DNA of 64,000 nucleotides, taken from the NCBI GenBank assembly GCA_947564735.1, contig CANOEC010000012.1:38860-102859 (forward strand), given 5' to 3'. The DNA comes from an uncultured Lachnospiraceae bacterium (GTDB taxonomy: Bacteria; Bacillota; Clostridia; Lachnospirales; Lachnospiraceae). Positions within the stretch are counted from its first letter, which is position 1. The number at the start of each line of letters is the position of its first letter. Below the pieces are notes generated by a model. The model ran no database searches, was not told the DNA's origin, and saw only the letters and a list, made by a program, of their open reading frames with translations. A program made the position numbers and the translations under genes. This document shows positions 44,620-53,208 of this stretch, one piece after another.

Positions 44620-45672
44620 TCACAATGTCTCCCCTGCCATCATTTCACAGTCCAGAATCACGCTTTCGTCTCCGTCTGCCTCTCCATTCATCAGCTTGAA
44701 CAGTAGTTTTACCGCCTCTTTTGCCACCTGCTCCACCGGATTATAGATGGTATTCATTCTCGGCGTCACATAGTCCAGTATGTCGATACCGTCAAATCCC
44801 ATAATTCCGTAATCGATTCCGGCTTTCTGTCCTCTGCCGCTCATATATTTCATAATATCCAAAGCGAACATGTCTCCGGTACAGAAGAACGCCGTCCGTT
44901 TGTCCGTGTTGTACAGTTCTTCACAGGCACGCGCGTCATATCCCTCGCTTTTGTCTATGACAATGCATTCCGCCTGCGTCCTGCGTCCACCGGAACCATC
45001 CGCATCCACCTTACCGCTCTCCCTGTACGTTTTGCCGCCGTTCCATAAAGAAACCGCTTCCTCAAATCCTTCCAGTCTCTGCTGGTGGACATATGTATTT
45101 TCATCCTTCCGCTCCAACGGCGGGCATACAAACACGATTTTCTCATACCCCTTCCGCAGGATTGCTTCTGTCGCCTCCCGCGCCGCCTTCTTCTCCTCAA
45201 TCCCCACAAAGGGGATGCCTTCATCTACCTTGTTGCCTATGGTCACAATCGGCGTATCCAGACTCTTCAGAAACTCTTTGTACGCGCCGCCTCGGTTGAC
45301 AGATGACAGAATAATCCCGTCCACATGGTAATCTACCAGTCTCTCAAGCTGTTCCTTTTCCATGTCCTTGTTCTGCTCATGAAGCGTAATATTGACAAAA
45401 TACCCCCTCTTCCCTGCTTCCGTCTCAATGGCGGAGAGCAGCTGGGAAAAATACCTGTTATTGACGTCGAGCACAACCACACCGATATAAAAGGTCTGAC
45501 CTTTGACCAGTCCCCTTGCCAGAAGATCCGGTCGGTATCCGCATTCTTTTGCTTTTGCCAGAATCAGCTCTTTGGTCTGCGGATTGATTCTGCCTGTATC
45601 CGTAAGCGCCCGATGCACCGTCATCCTTGAAACGCCGCACATCTGGGCAAGTTCTTTTGCCGTGACTGCCAC
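44620..45672 (-). CDS. LacI-family transcriptional regulator
   Basis: 350 residues from a GTG at 45672 (VTAKELAQMCGVSRMTVHRAL), which has a GGAGGCGAAGAG ribosome site; an ATG at 45705 adds 11 residues with no ribosome site. N-terminal helix-turn-helix, then a periplasmic-binding-type effector domain. It follows the GH51 gene by 41 bp on the same strand, so it is the likely repressor of the arabinofuranosidase/transporter cluster. The effector sugar is unknown. Confidence 0.92.
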   Translation of the reverse strand: MAVTAKELAQMCGVSRMTVHRALTDTGRINPQTKELILAKAKECGYRPDLLARGLVKGQTFYIGVVVLDVNNRYFSQLLSAIETEAGKRGYFVNITLHEQNKDMEKEQLERLVDYHVDGIILSSVNRGGAYKEFLKSLDTPIVTIGNKVDEGIPFVGIEEKKAAREATEAILRKGYEKIVFVCPPLERKDENTYVHQQRLEGFEEAVSLWNGGKTYRESGKVDADGSGGRRTQAECIVIDKSEGYDARACEELYNTDKRTAFFCTGDMFALDIMKYMSGRGQKAGIDYGIMGFDGIDILDYVTPRMNTIYNPVEQVAKEAVKLLFKLMNGEADGDESVILDCEMMAGETL

Positions 45673-45713
45673 CTCTTCGCCTCCAACTGATAAATAATCC
45701 TGCATCTATTTTA

Positions 45714-47231
45714 TCATAAGATTGCAATTCTTACCATATTCCATGACAATTCGGGCAGACAACTTGTTAAGACTCCTTCTGCAAGGCTGCTTTCATCAAT
45801 TCTTTCGGGTTTCACCCGTTCATGGCACTCCAGATTGGTCGCTTTCTTATCGTCAGAACACATTGTCACATGTTCTATGATGCGGACTGCCTCAAAGTCC
45901 TGCAATTCCAGCACAACCTCCGCCACTTCCTCTTCCGCCCGGTTGACGGCAAATAAGACCACTTCTTTTTCTTCCTCGTTGTGAACGACAACATAATCCA
46001 CATAGGGAACCTGCTTTCTGAATGCGCAGTCATATGCCGGTATCTCGTCCACCCCCTGCAAAACCTTCCCTAAACCATAATGCGCCATATGCATGAAAGG
46101 ATAATAGATTGGCTGGACCCATACTCCGCCGCCTTCCTTCGTCATAATCGCGGCGCTGATATTGGTCAGGAGCGACTGGCAGGCAATCTTAATCCTATCC
46201 GCATGTTTTAAGAAGTTCATCATCATGCACGCAAACAGCAGCGCATCTTCCATCGTATAAATCTGTTCACTAAGGTGCGGCGCCACCTGCCAAGGTTTTG
46301 CGTCCACCGAGGCAGCCACTTCCTTATCCGGCACCGACCACACGCCCCATTCGTCAAAACTGATGTATATCGTTTTATCTAAGCGGTGCCATGCCTTGAC
46401 ATAGTCACATGTCCCGATGACAGTCCTGATGTAATCTTCCATATCAAGCGACTGTGAAAGAAAATTCTCCGTTCCCATTTCCTGCCCGCCGTAATACTGA
46501 TGCAGGGAAATATAGTCTACATAGGGATAGGTATACTTCAATGTTTCTGCCTCCCAATCCGGATAGGACTGCATATCGGATTTGGAACTGCCGCAGGAAA
46601 CCACCTCGATACCGCTATCGACCTGCTTCATCGCCTTTGCCGTCTCCTGCGCCAGCCGTCCGTACTCCTGTGCGGTCTTATGCCCGATTTGCCAGTCGCC
46701 GTCCATCTCGTTGCCAAGACACCATGTCTTGATGCCATAGGCTTTCTCTACACCATGCTCTTTTCTAAGGTCACTATAGTAAGTTCCTTCTTCTATATTA
46801 CAATATTCCACAAGCGATACCGCATTCTCGATACCCTTCGTGCCAAGATTCACAGCAAAAACCGGCTCAACACCCGCTTTCTGTGCCCATTTCATGAACT
46901 CGTTCGTGCCCACTTCATTTGTCTCAATGGCGCGCCACGCAATTTCCAGCCGTCGCGGGCGCTTATCGACCGGACCTACTCCGTCGCGCCAGTCATAGCA
47001 AGAGACAAAATTCCCGCCGGGATAGCGCACCGCCGTCACCCCCATTTCCTTTACCTTCTCGAGGACATCCCGCCGGAACCCGTCCTCGTCCGCCGTCTCA
47101 TGTCCCGGCTCGTAGATTCCCGTATACACTACCCTTCCCATGTGCTCCACAAAAGACCCGTAAATTCTCTTGTCAATCTCTCCTTTCACGAAATTTCTGT
47201 TGACAATAATATGCGATTGTTTTTTTCCCAT
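45714..47231 (-). CDS. Alpha-L-arabinofuranosidase, GH51
   Basis: 505 residues, intracellular. Removes arabinofuranose from arabinan and arabinoxylan fragments. Catalytic acid/base Glu175 (CLGNEMDG) and nucleophile Glu294 (SFDEWGVW). With the start at 47231 these positions equal the numbering known for the Geobacillus enzyme, which supports that start over an upstream codon at 47243 or 47279. RYPGGNFVSCYDWRDG is the substrate-binding loop. It belongs with the CUT1 transporter genes upstream. Confidence 0.95.
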   Translation of the reverse strand: MGKKQSHIIVNRNFVKGEIDKRIYGSFVEHMGRVVYTGIYEPGHETADEDGFRRDVLEKVKEMGVTAVRYPGGNFVSCYDWRDGVGPVDKRPRRLEIAWRAIETNEVGTNEFMKWAQKAGVEPVFAVNLGTKGIENAVSLVEYCNIEEGTYYSDLRKEHGVEKAYGIKTWCLGNEMDGDWQIGHKTAQEYGRLAQETAKAMKQVDSGIEVVSCGSSKSDMQSYPDWEAETLKYTYPYVDYISLHQYYGGQEMGTENFLSQSLDMEDYIRTVIGTCDYVKAWHRLDKTIYISFDEWGVWSVPDKEVAASVDAKPWQVAPHLSEQIYTMEDALLFACMMMNFLKHADRIKIACQSLLTNISAAIMTKEGGGVWVQPIYYPFMHMAHYGLGKVLQGVDEIPAYDCAFRKQVPYVDYVVVHNEEEKEVVLFAVNRAEEEVAEVVLELQDFEAVRIIEHVTMCSDDKKATNLECHERVKPERIDESSLAEGVLTSCLPELSWNMVRIAIL

Positions 47232-47314
47232 GTCAATGACCATGCCCTTTCCCAGCCTGCGGATGTAAGCCGCAAACACAAATTTTTGATTTCATTCTTT
47301 ATCCAGCCTCATTC

Positions 47315-47552
47315 ATCTGCTCCGCAGATACTCAAAATCCCAAGACATGCAAGCATGTCTGGAGAATGCCCGTATTCTGGGCATTCTTACGCTACTCCTT
47401 CATGTCAGAGCAGTTTACTGCGATGACATCGCGCCGAGAATCTCAAAGTTTTCCGAAGGAATACTTTTATTCTCGGCTGCGCTCAAGGCATATTTGAGGC
47501 TCTGACTCAAATTGCCGATTGAAAAATAAGCTATCAAGCTTATTTTTCAATC
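47315..47552 (-). repeat. Hairpin array between malG-type and GH51 genes
   Basis: Seven consecutive inverted repeats fill the gap: ATCTGC/GCAGAT (47315-47329), AGACATGC/GCATGTCT (47343-47360), AGAATGCCC/GGGCATTCT (47363-47387), TGTCA...CAGT/ACTG...TGACA (47403-47428), CCGAGAAT/ATTCTCGG with an inner stem (47434-47476), CTCAA/TTGAG (47482-47498) and a 15-bp stem (47517-47552). They lie between two genes of one apparent operon and could act as RNA structures that lower or separate expression of the distal genes. No coding frame is supported. Confidence 0.6.
47517..47552 (-). terminator. 15-bp hairpin overlapping the permease stop codon
   Basis: GATTGAAAAATAAGC (47517-47531) pairs perfectly with GCTTATTTTTCAATC (47538-47552), with a six-base loop. 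It is AT-rich and not followed by a strong T-run, so partial termination or RNA end protection is more likely than full termination. The stop codon of the upstream gene overlaps its edge. Confidence 0.5.
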
Positions 47553-48391
47553 TACTCCTTCATTCCGGCAGTCGCCACACCCTCGATAAAATATTTCTGA
47601 CAGAAAATATACAAAACAAGCAGCGGCGTGAGGGAAATCATGGTTGCCGCAAGCGTCGGTCCATACTTGATCACCTTGTTTCCTACCAGAACCGCCAGAC
47701 CCGCCGACAACGTCCTTTTATTCTGCGAGCTGGTAAGCATCAGAGGATAGAGCAAATCGTTCCAGTTATTCATAAAATGAAAAATCCCAAGACTCACAAG
47801 CGCCGGCTTACATAGCGGCAGCATGATGGAACGGAAAATCCGAAATTCACTCATTCCGTCTATCCTTCCCGATTCTTCCAGCGATTTCGGAAGCCCTGTG
47901 AAAAAGGAACTCATCATGTAGATTCCGAACGCACTGGTCGCGCGCGGTAAAATCAGTCCCAGATAGGTGTCCAGCAAATGGAATTTGTACACTTCAATAT
48001 AAAGAGGCGTCATGATAATCTGAAACGGTACCATCATCGTCAGCAGAATGATCGAAAACAAAAGCTTCGAGCCTATAAACCGCATCCTTGCAAACGCATA
48101 TCCCGCCATCGAGTCAAACAACAGACTGATTACCGTGACCCCGCCTGCAAATATGACCGTGTTCCTAATCATCTCAAAAATGGGAATGCTGTCACCCACA
48201 TACAAATATTGGTGCAGTGTCCACTCCTCCGGAAAAAAGCGGGGCGGGAACTTGATGACGCCCACATCCGTCTTGAAGGAAGACACAAACAGCCACAGAA
48301 TCGGAATCAGTACCGTAACGGCTATCAGCGTCGTAATTATACAACCTGCCACGGCAGACAGTTTCACCTTTTTTCTCTTATTCATCTGCAT
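47552..48391 (-). CDS. CUT1 sugar ABC transporter permease (MalG/AraQ type)
   Basis: 279 residues with six transmembrane helices. The inner-membrane loop contains the EAA-type segment (ESGRIDGMSEFRIFRSIMLP) that contacts the ATPase. Overlaps the MalF-type gene by 14 bp. No ATPase gene is in the cluster, so it probably uses a shared MsmX/MsiK-type ATPase encoded elsewhere. Confidence 0.92.
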   Translation of the reverse strand: MQMNKRKKVKLSAVAGCIITTLIAVTVLIPILWLFVSSFKTDVGVIKFPPRFFPEEWTLHQYLYVGDSIPIFEMIRNTVIFAGGVTVISLLFDSMAGYAFARMRFIGSKLLFSIILLTMMVPFQIIMTPLYIEVYKFHLLDTYLGLILPRATSAFGIYMMSSFFTGLPKSLEESGRIDGMSEFRIFRSIMLPLCKPALVSLGIFHFMNNWNDLLYPLMLTSSQNKRTLSAGLAVLVGNKVIKYGPTLAATMISLTPLLVLYIFCQKYFIEGVATAGMKE

Positions 48392-49292
48392 CCTCCCCTC
48401 GACTCAATATAAATTTACGCAGAACAAACGTCATCACAGCCACAATCACAAACAGATATACAGAAATCGCCGAGGCATACCCCAAATCATAGGGCGCCGT
48501 CTGAAATCCTCTATCATAAATATACTGCACAACCGTCTCCGTCTTATTGAGCGGTCCGCCCTGCGTCATCACGTAGGCTTGGTCGAACATCTGCATGGCG
48601 CTTATCGTCGATGTGACAATACAGAAGCTGATGGTGGGCCAGATGCCCGGAATCGTGATATGTATAAACTTATGAAAACTCCCCGCACCGTCCATCTCTG
48701 CCGCCTCATACAGTGACTGTGAAATATTGAGCACCGCCGCCGCAAGCAGGGTCAATGTATAGCCAAACCCTTTCCACGCCGTCACTACAATCACTGTCGG
48801 CATGGCAAGCTCCGGGTCTTTTAAAAATGCAATCGTCTCAATTCCTGTCTGCTTCAACCAGTAAGCAACAAGCCCCATATTCGGGTCGAGCAGCATGGAC
48901 CAAACGATGCCGATTGCCGTCATGGAACAGACAAACGGCAGGTAATAGACCGACCGAAGCAATTTGGAATATCTGTTATTCTTTGCAAGGCATACGGTTA
49001 AAAACAAGGCGAGTCCAATCTGCAAAGGCACTTCCAGTAACGTAAAATACAGACTGTTAAAGGTGGCATTCCCGACCCTGCCGTCTGTAAACAGGCGGGT
49101 AAAATTTTTCAATCCCACAAACTGCACATCCTTCATGAATATATTCATATCCGTCATACTGATGACAAAGGATGCTATCAGCGGAATAAACACGAATATG
49201 GATAAAATAATCATAGAAGGCATAATAAAAAGATACGCGCTTTTCTGATTTTGCGCCTGAAACCTCTTTTTCTTCCCTTTTCTCTCTGTCAT
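48378..49292 (-). CDS. CUT1 sugar ABC transporter permease (MalF/AraP type)
   Basis: 304 residues, six helices, EAA segment EAAEMDGAGSFHKFIHITIP near residue 200. Ribosome site GAGGGAATT. Lies between the binding protein and MalG-type genes. Confidence 0.92.
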   Translation of the reverse strand: MTERKGKKKRFQAQNQKSAYLFIMPSMIILSIFVFIPLIASFVISMTDMNIFMKDVQFVGLKNFTRLFTDGRVGNATFNSLYFTLLEVPLQIGLALFLTVCLAKNNRYSKLLRSVYYLPFVCSMTAIGIVWSMLLDPNMGLVAYWLKQTGIETIAFLKDPELAMPTVIVVTAWKGFGYTLTLLAAAVLNISQSLYEAAEMDGAGSFHKFIHITIPGIWPTISFCIVTSTISAMQMFDQAYVMTQGGPLNKTETVVQYIYDRGFQTAPYDLGYASAISVYLFVIVAVMTFVLRKFILSRGEDADE

Positions 49293-49357
49293 AATTCCCT
49301 CGATTCTGCCAAAACAGCAGGCTCGTTACAGAGTCTGCTGTTTTTTTATCGGCTTCT

Positions 49358-50710
49358 TTACTGTGCAAGCACCTTGTCCATCGCGTCTGAAGCTTCCTGT
49401 AAAGCATCTTCCGGCGTTGCCGCCCCTGTCATGACCTTCTCAAACATCGGAATCATCACGTCGTTGTCAATCTGGCTTGCCAGAGAGTAGCCCAGATTAT
49501 AAGATCGTCCGATTTCCGTTGCTTTAGAAATGGAATTTAACACCTCGTCACCTTGTATTTCCGGATCCTCCATCAAAGATTTGGACCACACCGGGAACCC
49601 GTTTTTCTGTGACCATTCCTTCAAAACTGCATCTGTCAGCCAGTACTGCATAAACTTGTACGCTGCCAGCTTGTGGGACTCTTCCGTTCCTTTGGGAATC
49701 ACATAGCTGCATCCGCCTGCCGGTGAAAACGCTCCCGCGCTTCCTGCCGGGCAAGGTGCAATCCCAAAGTTAATTCCCTGCTCGCGCAGTCCGTTAATCT
49801 GCCATGGTCCGCTCATATACATCGCTATCTGTCCTGCCTGCAGCATCGTGTCCGCCTCCGGACCGGTAATATTTTCCGGTGAAACCTTTTTGTTGACCAT
49901 CAAATCCTGCAGCCATGTTAATGTCTTTATGTTCTCCTCCGAATCCAAAAGATTGGTATTGGTCGCCGGATCGTCCGCATCACCGCCGTTTGCCCATAAA
50001 AACTGCATATATGTCACATTGCTGGGCATGGCAAGACCATACTGGTTCTTGGTCGGGTCTGTCAGCTTCTCTGCATATTCCGCCAGTTCATCCAAAGTAG
50101 CCGGCGCTTTCTCCGGGTCTAATCCCGCCGCCTCAAACAAGTCCTTGTTCCAATATAAATAGCTTACGTTATACTGCATCGGTGTACCGTACAGTTTGCC
50201 GTCCACATGTGACAGCTCCAATACGTTCTCCAAAAAATTGCTCTTGTCTACACCGGTTACATCCCAGAAATCACTGATATCTTCCAATGAATCGTTGCTG
50301 ACATAAGGCGCAAGATTCTCTACGCCGAACAGAACAAAGTCCGGCGCCGTTCCGGTCGCGATTGACGCCGGAAGCTTCTGCTGAAGCTGGTCGTTTGGCA
50401 TAATATCCATCTGAATCTCAATGTTATCCGTATTCGTCTTATTATAATTGTCCACAATCCCGCGCAGAATATCGCCGTCAGAACCCGTAAATACGTTCCA
50501 GAACTGCAATGTAATCTTCTCGCCGGAAGCCGCCTGCTGCGTATCCGCCACATCCTCCATCCCGTCCGAAGCCGCCTGCTGCGTATCCTGCGCCGGCGCC
50601 GAAGAATCTGACGCAGCCGTCTGATTCTCCTGCGCACCGTTACCGCATCCCGCAAGCAATGACATACACATTGCCGCACCCAAAAGAATACTCATAAACT
50701 TCTTTTTCAT
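49358..50710 (-). CDS. Sugar-binding lipoprotein of the CUT1 transporter
   Basis: 450 residues. Signal peptide with lipobox LLAGC (about residue 21), then a spacer of imperfect AASDSSA/TQQAASD repeats and a type 1 extracellular solute-binding fold (family SBP_bac_1). It delivers oligosaccharides to the two permeases. Together with GH51 and LacI it points to arabino-oligosaccharides, but galacto-oligosaccharides are possible. GGAGGTAACAG precedes the ATG. Confidence 0.93.
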   Translation of the reverse strand: MKKKFMSILLGAAMCMSLLAGCGNGAQENQTAASDSSAPAQDTQQAASDGMEDVADTQQAASGEKITLQFWNVFTGSDGDILRGIVDNYNKTNTDNIEIQMDIMPNDQLQQKLPASIATGTAPDFVLFGVENLAPYVSNDSLEDISDFWDVTGVDKSNFLENVLELSHVDGKLYGTPMQYNVSYLYWNKDLFEAAGLDPEKAPATLDELAEYAEKLTDPTKNQYGLAMPSNVTYMQFLWANGGDADDPATNTNLLDSEENIKTLTWLQDLMVNKKVSPENITGPEADTMLQAGQIAMYMSGPWQINGLREQGINFGIAPCPAGSAGAFSPAGGCSYVIPKGTEESHKLAAYKFMQYWLTDAVLKEWSQKNGFPVWSKSLMEDPEIQGDEVLNSISKATEIGRSYNLGYSLASQIDNDVMIPMFEKVMTGAATPEDALQEASDAMDKVLAQ

Positions 50711-51139
50711 CTGTTACCTCCTGTTTTCACTTGGTTTTGGTATGTTACCGTTTAAATGCAACAGTAACCATAACCCTGTTATGTGGTTTTCAATGGATTT
50801 TTGACAGATGCTTTACATTTTGGCAAGAATAGTATAAAATGACGAATGTGAAAAATATCCTAACGGTCTATCTGTTCTTTTGCGGGGACAATAACGGTTG
50901 GGGTATTTTTTTGTGTTCCTCCCGTAACACAAGTATGATTTTCGTTTTCCATACTGCAAAATATGTCGTTCTGTCTATATTGCATGTAATGTGCAATTTT
51001 CCATTGCGTACTCGTGTACGCTTTATGGAAATTATACACTTTGTACAAAGATGTGTCAATCAGAAAATGAAAGGAGTTTGATAAGTCATTTGATAAACAA
51101 TATTTTTACTGGTAGAATAAAGAAAGAAGCAGGAGGAAA
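50711..51139. other. Divergent intergenic region: sugar transporter and moxR operon
   Basis: 429 bases. A plus-strand promoter TTTACA-17-TAAAAT (50812-50840) and a second one at 51090-51118 face moxR. Near the transporter gene an imperfect inverted repeat GGTATGTTAC...GTAACCATAACC (50741-50777) could be a repressor site, though it lacks the central CG of most LacI operators. Small hairpins occur (TTGTGTT/AACACAA, and CTTTGTACAAAG). An 80-codon frame here has no ribosome site and overlaps the first promoter, so I do not call it. Confidence 0.4.
51090..51118 (+). promoter_or_regulatory. Promoter of the moxR operon
   Basis: TTGATA (51090-51095), 17-bp spacer, TAGAAT (51113-51118), 22 bp before the ATG at 51140. 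Confidence 0.6.
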
Positions 51140-52084
51140 ATGACAATGCCGGACAATCAATTACTTCAGATACAGAATGCCGTAAACAGCATTATCAAGG
51201 GAAAGGAACATGTGGTGGAGAAGGTTCTTGCCGCAATCATCGGCGGCGGACATATTTTAATGGAAGATATTCCGGGCGTCGGAAAGACAACGCTCGCCAC
51301 CACTTTTGCACGGGTATTATCTTTGGATTACAAGCGGGTGCAGTTTACGCCCGACGTCCTTCCGAGCGATTTACTCGGCTTTTCCATGTACCACAGCGCA
51401 AAAGGGGCATTTGAGTTTCAAAAAGGAGCCGTTTTTACCAACCTTCTTCTGGCAGACGAAATCAACAGAACCTCCCCGAAAACCCAGTCTGCCCTCTTGG
51501 AAGTCATGGAAGAACGTCAGGCAAGCATCGAGGGAACCACCTACAAGCTGCCGGAACCTTTTATCGTCATCGCAACCGAGAATCCGACCGGTTCCGCCGG
51601 CACACAGCTTCTGCCGGAATCCCAGCTCGACCGCTTCCTCGTCTGTCTGTCCATGGGATATCCGGGACATGAAGACGCCGTCGCACTCTTAAAAGGTGAA
51701 GTGTGGAGACAGCTTGACGACATCGAACCGCTGCTTACATTGGAGGAACTAAAAGACCTGCAAAAACGGACGGAAGGACTCTTTGTCCATGACACCATCT
51801 ACGAGTATATCGTGTCTCTCGTGGAAAGAACACGCAACAGCCCGTTCTTTGCACAGGGCGCAAGCCCCCGCGCCGCCATTGCCCTTCTACGCATGTCGCG
51901 TGCGATGGCGATGTTAGCCGGAAGAGATTTCGTCACGGCAAAGGACGTCCAGAGCGTGCTGATCGATGTCCTCCGCCACCGCGTACACCTAAGCGCAAGA
52001 GCACGCGCCGAGGGGATGAGTACTGATGCCGCCATCCGGAAACTGTTTGAAATGGTAAAAAGCCCGCTGTTCCACAATCCATGA
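51140..52084 (+). CDS. MoxR-family AAA+ ATPase
   Basis: 314 residues. Walker A DIPGVGKTT, Walker B LLADEINRTSPKTQSALLEVM and sensor ATENPTGSAGTQLLPESQLDRF are all present. MoxR proteins act as chaperones for complexes, often with DUF58 proteins. The ribosome site is AGGAGGAAA. It overlaps the next gene by 4 bp (ATGA); three genes to 55666 form one operon. Confidence 0.95.
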   Translation: MTMPDNQLLQIQNAVNSIIKGKEHVVEKVLAAIIGGGHILMEDIPGVGKTTLATTFARVLSLDYKRVQFTPDVLPSDLLGFSMYHSAKGAFEFQKGAVFTNLLLADEINRTSPKTQSALLEVMEERQASIEGTTYKLPEPFIVIATENPTGSAGTQLLPESQLDRFLVCLSMGYPGHEDAVALLKGEVWRQLDDIEPLLTLEELKDLQKRTEGLFVHDTIYEYIVSLVERTRNSPFFAQGASPRAAIALLRMSRAMAMLAGRDFVTAKDVQSVLIDVLRHRVHLSARARAEGMSTDAAIRKLFEMVKSPLFHNP

Positions 52085-53208
52085 GGTATCATTTGCAAAT
52101 GCATAGAATCGACAGGAAGAAAACGCGCAGGAATAAAATCCCTGCCAATTTAGAAGGAAAAAACAAAAAAGTCCATATTTCCGTCCTGCATCTGACGGCG
52201 TTTCTGCTTGTTTATCTAAGCGTCGCACTGCTTTTTCTTATATTCCGTGGATACACCTTCCTAGTAATGTGGATGATTCTGACGGCGCTCCTCCCCTGCT
52301 CCTTCTGTATGGCATGGCAGCTTGCAGACAGGGTGGAAGGAAATATATTTCCGGAAACAGAAATCGCCCGTCCGGGGGATGCCGTGGAACTGACTGTTTC
52401 AGTACACAACAGCAGTTATTTTGCAACATTGAGAAGTACATGGCTTCTCCACATTGGAAATTCTTTTTATGAAACTTACGATGAACACAAGCTGATTCTT
52501 GCAATCCCGCCCCGCCAAACCAGACCTTTTCCGATGCACCTTGTACTAAACGACCTTGGGCGGATTGTGTTTACCTGCCATACCTACAGTGTCTCTGACC
52601 TGCTTGGCATTTTCACCATCTGCTCCGATTGCGACATGGAAAGCTGCCTGTACATCCTCCCGCGCCCGGAAAACTCTGTGCGGACATCCCTTCCCGAAGC
52701 GCATTCCGGCGTGGCGGAGCTTTCGGAGCACAGCCGGAAGGGGAACGACCACAGCGAAATAAGCGACATCCGCACCTACCATACCGGCGACCGCTTAAAA
52801 GACATCCACTGGAAGCTTTCTGCAAAAAACCGGGAGCTGATGGTGAAAGAGCGCGTCTCCCTTTCGGGCAGCGAGCACGTCCTGCTATTCGACCTCCCCC
52901 GCCAGAAAACCGATGCGGAAAGGCTGTTGACAGAAGGATATCAGCAAATCAGACAATTGCTGGACACGCATCTGACCTTCCGGCTGCTTGTATGGAACCA
53001 GCGACACTTTTCATTTGACATTCATTCCGTCGGCTGCCTTGCAGATCTGGACCACGCTTACTGCCAGATTTACTGCACAAGCCTGCCTTCCCGCAGCAGC
53101 GACCTTCTGCACCAATATATGAGAAACTGCTACCCACAACTTGAAACTTATCTATGCATAACACTGAAAGAAGAAGCCGTACAGTTGGAGATTTGGAGCA
53201 ATGGCTAA
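52081..53208 (+). CDS. DUF58 domain membrane protein
   Basis: 375 residues. Two N-terminal helices (about 36-75), an Ig-like segment, then the DUF58 core with the RxYxxGDxxxxIHWKLSAK pattern and a von Willebrand-like fold at the C-terminus. It works with MoxR and the transglutaminase-type protein; the substrate is unknown. Overlaps both neighbours. Confidence 0.92.
   Translation: MRYHLQMHRIDRKKTRRNKIPANLEGKNKKVHISVLHLTAFLLVYLSVALLFLIFRGYTFLVMWMILTALLPCSFCMAWQLADRVEGNIFPETEIARPGDAVELTVSVHNSSYFATLRSTWLLHIGNSFYETYDEHKLILAIPPRQTRPFPMHLVLNDLGRIVFTCHTYSVSDLLGIFTICSDCDMESCLYILPRPENSVRTSLPEAHSGVAELSEHSRKGNDHSEISDIRTYHTGDRLKDIHWKLSAKNRELMVKERVSLSGSEHVLLFDLPRQKTDAERLLTEGYQQIRQLLDTHLTFRLLVWNQRHFSFDIHSVGCLADLDHAYCQIYCTSLPSRSSDLLHQYMRNCYPQLETYLCITLKEEAVQLEIWSNG

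Noticed and set aside
44420-44623. 67-codon frame between the LacI and hybrid kinase genes
   Set aside because: No ribosome site or recognisable pattern; runs into the kinase start.
50839-51081. 80-codon frame upstream of moxR
   Set aside because: No ribosome site, start within a promoter, no family resemblance.
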